Positions 4,014 to 5,050 of a DNA stretch of 5,050 nt are shown piece by piece. Under the pieces are notes generated by a model. That model did no database searches. It worked only from the letters and a program-made list of their open reading frames with translations, and was not told the origin of the DNA. Origin of the DNA: Bacteroidales bacterium (GTDB lineage Bacteria > Bacteroidota > Bacteroidia > Bacteroidales > Muribaculaceae); assembly GCA_009177195.1 (NCBI GenBank), contig WFMA01000206.1, positions 1 through 5,050 of the forward strand. Reading direction: 5' to 3'. The stretch's first letter is position 1. The number at the start of each line of letters is the position of its first letter. A program made the position numbers and the translations under genes.

Positions 4014-4592
4014 ATGGAGAATGAGATTTGGAAAGATATTCCCGGCTACGAAGGATTGTATCAGGTGAGTAATCTCGGGAGGGTAAAATCTATTCGTAAA
4101 CGCAACCCGACAAAGGCTAACCCGTCAAATAGGAAGAGTGTAATTATGAAACCTTATAGTGCTGCCGCAAGATACTTGGGTGTAGTATTAAGGAAAGATG
4201 GTACATCTCGGACATGCACCGTTCATCGTCTCGTAGCACAAACCTTTCTTCCCAATCCATTAGGATTTCCCTGCGTGAATCATAAGGATGCAAACTGCTT
4301 TAATAATCGTCTTGATAATCTTGAATGGTGTACTCAAGAATACAATGTCAATCATGGTGATGCGAATCTCAAAAGAAGTCAAAGTAATTTAGAGCACGCA
4401 CCCAATTATGGGAAAATGGTTTGCGCTTATACTAAAGACGGAGAGTATATTGACACTTATTCATCAATCGGAGAAGCGGCTAAGGTTCTTAATATCCATA
4501 CTGCTTATGCAAGGGCGATAAGATATTATGTAGACAGATGTTGCAATGGTAAGCAAGCAACTGCCTATGGCTATAAATGGAGATATGCTTAA
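4014..4592 (+). CDS. HNH endonuclease with NUMOD4 and NUMOD1 DNA-binding motifs
   Basis: A 192-residue free-standing HNH nuclease of the phage homing-endonuclease type. The order is NUMOD4 (EIWKDIPGYEGLYQVSNLGR, 4-23), HNH nuclease core (about 66-112) and NUMOD1-like segment (VCAYTKDGEYIDTYSSIGEA, 136-155, to about 165) that contacts DNA. The nuclease core shows VHRLVAQTF (70-78), VNHKDANCFNNRLDNLEW (88-105, with His90, Asp92 and the Asn residues of the His-Me finger) and CTQEYN (106-111). The motif set is complete, so it should be active. It would make a nick or double-strand break at a specific DNA site. The start codon follows GCAATT. Its composition is clearly more AT-rich than the terminase-like and amidoligase genes, as expected for a mobile homing gene. 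HNH proteins encoded near terminase genes can also take part in DNA packaging, so either role is possible. Confidence 0.93.
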   Translation: MENEIWKDIPGYEGLYQVSNLGRVKSIRKRNPTKANPSNRKSVIMKPYSAAARYLGVVLRKDGTSRTCTVHRLVAQTFLPNPLGFPCVNHKDANCFNNRLDNLEWCTQEYNVNHGDANLKRSQSNLEHAPNYGKMVCAYTKDGEYIDTYSSIGEAAKVLNIHTAYARAIRYYVDRCCNGKQATAYGYKWRYA

Positions 4593-4625
4593 TCTTCAAC
4601 TGCGTAATTTAACAACTGCGAGAAT

Positions 4626-5024
4626 ATGAATAGACGAATACTTTTCAGAGGACAACGAGTAGAAGATGGCAAGTGGATAATCGGTCATTTATGGCAAGAT
4701 GATGACGACCACTTCCCGATGATACACCAGAACGGCACACTTGACAAATGGGAGCAAGTAAAAGAAGAAACCGTAGGTCAGTTTACGGGACTCACAGATT
4801 GTAAAGGCATTGACATCTTTGAGGGTGATATTCTATCAACAGATTTAGCCAGACCTTTCTGTGAGGTGGTATTTAGAAGCGGATGCTTTGCACTTCGTCT
4901 GAATGATGGTGGAGAAGATTTCTATGATATACTCGCTCCGCTTGAAGATAATATCATTAAGACCAAATATCATTCAGTCGTCGGCAACATCCACTCTAAC
5001 CCCGAACTCCTAAAATCTGAGTGA
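4626..5024 (+). CDS. YopX-family phage protein
   Basis: A 132-residue protein matching the YopX family of phage and prophage proteins, named for a product of Bacillus subtilis phage SPbeta; the function is unknown. Family blocks are present at the expected places and the length is typical. The N-terminal block is ILFRGQR then DGKWIIGHLW (5-11 and 14-23). The central block is TVGQFTGLTDCKG followed by IDIFEGDIL (49-61, 62-70). The C-terminal block is VVGNIHSNPELL (118-129). No signal peptide or membrane segment is seen. The start follows AGAAT, 33 bp after the HNH stop, with CAACTGCG repeated at 4597-4604 and 4613-4620. It is probably cotranscribed with the HNH gene and with the next gene, whose ATG lies 1 bp after its stop. 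YopX-type genes usually sit in early or accessory phage regions. Confidence 0.93.
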   Translation: MNRRILFRGQRVEDGKWIIGHLWQDDDDHFPMIHQNGTLDKWEQVKEETVGQFTGLTDCKGIDIFEGDILSTDLARPFCEVVFRSGCFALRLNDGGEDFYDILAPLEDNIIKTKYHSVVGNIHSNPELLKSE

Positions 5025-5025
5025 T

Positions 5026-5050
5026 ATGGATAGCGAGAAACTATATGGCG
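5026..5050 (+). CDS. Start of a downstream gene (first eight codons)
   Basis: An ATG begins 1 bp after the YopX-family stop codon and stays open to the window edge, reading MDSEKLYG. The tight spacing is typical of a phage operon and supports a real start. Too little is visible to name the product. Confidence 0.5.

Overview
The window looks like part of a phage or prophage (or a closely related mobile element) of a Bacteroidota host. All three promoters I can support have the Bacteroidota form: a TTTG-like -33 box, 19-20 bp, then TAnnTTTG. Starts follow A/T-rich leaders (often AATTATG) with no Shine-Dalgarno. The gene content is phage-like: a terminase-small-subunit-like protein, a NUMOD4/HNH/NUMOD1 endonuclease and a YopX-family protein. 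The long non-coding stretch is AT-rich and the genes are compact.

Left arm (1-2209, minus strand). This is one apparent operon read right to left: a 413-residue amidoligase-family ATP-dependent COOH-NH2 ligase, a 100-residue protein of unknown function, a 39-residue hydrophobic protein overlapping it by ATGA, and a class II glutamine amidotransferase that runs off the left edge. Amidotransferase plus amidoligase is a recognised pairing: glutamine supplies ammonia, or the amidotransferase fold handles a related amide, while the ligase amidates a carboxylate on a peptide, cell-wall precursor or small molecule. The target here is unknown. The two small proteins between the enzymes are the least described part and the best candidates for something new.

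Divergent control region (2210-2576). A minus-strand promoter (2321-2351) drives the amidoligase operon through a leader of about 100 nt with a GC-rich hairpin and a duplicated start-codon context that makes a five-codon upstream ORF. A plus-strand promoter (2480-2511) drives the rightward gene and is bracketed by an 18-bp perfect direct repeat. The DNA between them is strongly A+C-biased.

Centre (2577-4013). A 183-residue protein resembling a terminase small subunit is followed by 885 bp without a convincing gene. That gap holds a GC-rich, dyad-rich island directly after the gene (a possible packaging/cos site), a 15-bp direct repeat, a set of TATGTAGGG boxes around an iteron-like A+T array, and a 9-bp inverted repeat just upstream of a promoter.

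Right arm (4014-5050, plus strand). The promoter at 3880-3911 serves an HNH endonuclease gene, then a YopX-family gene, then a gene that starts 1 bp later and leaves the window after eight codons. No tRNA, rRNA, CRISPR array, insertion sequence or integrase was seen.
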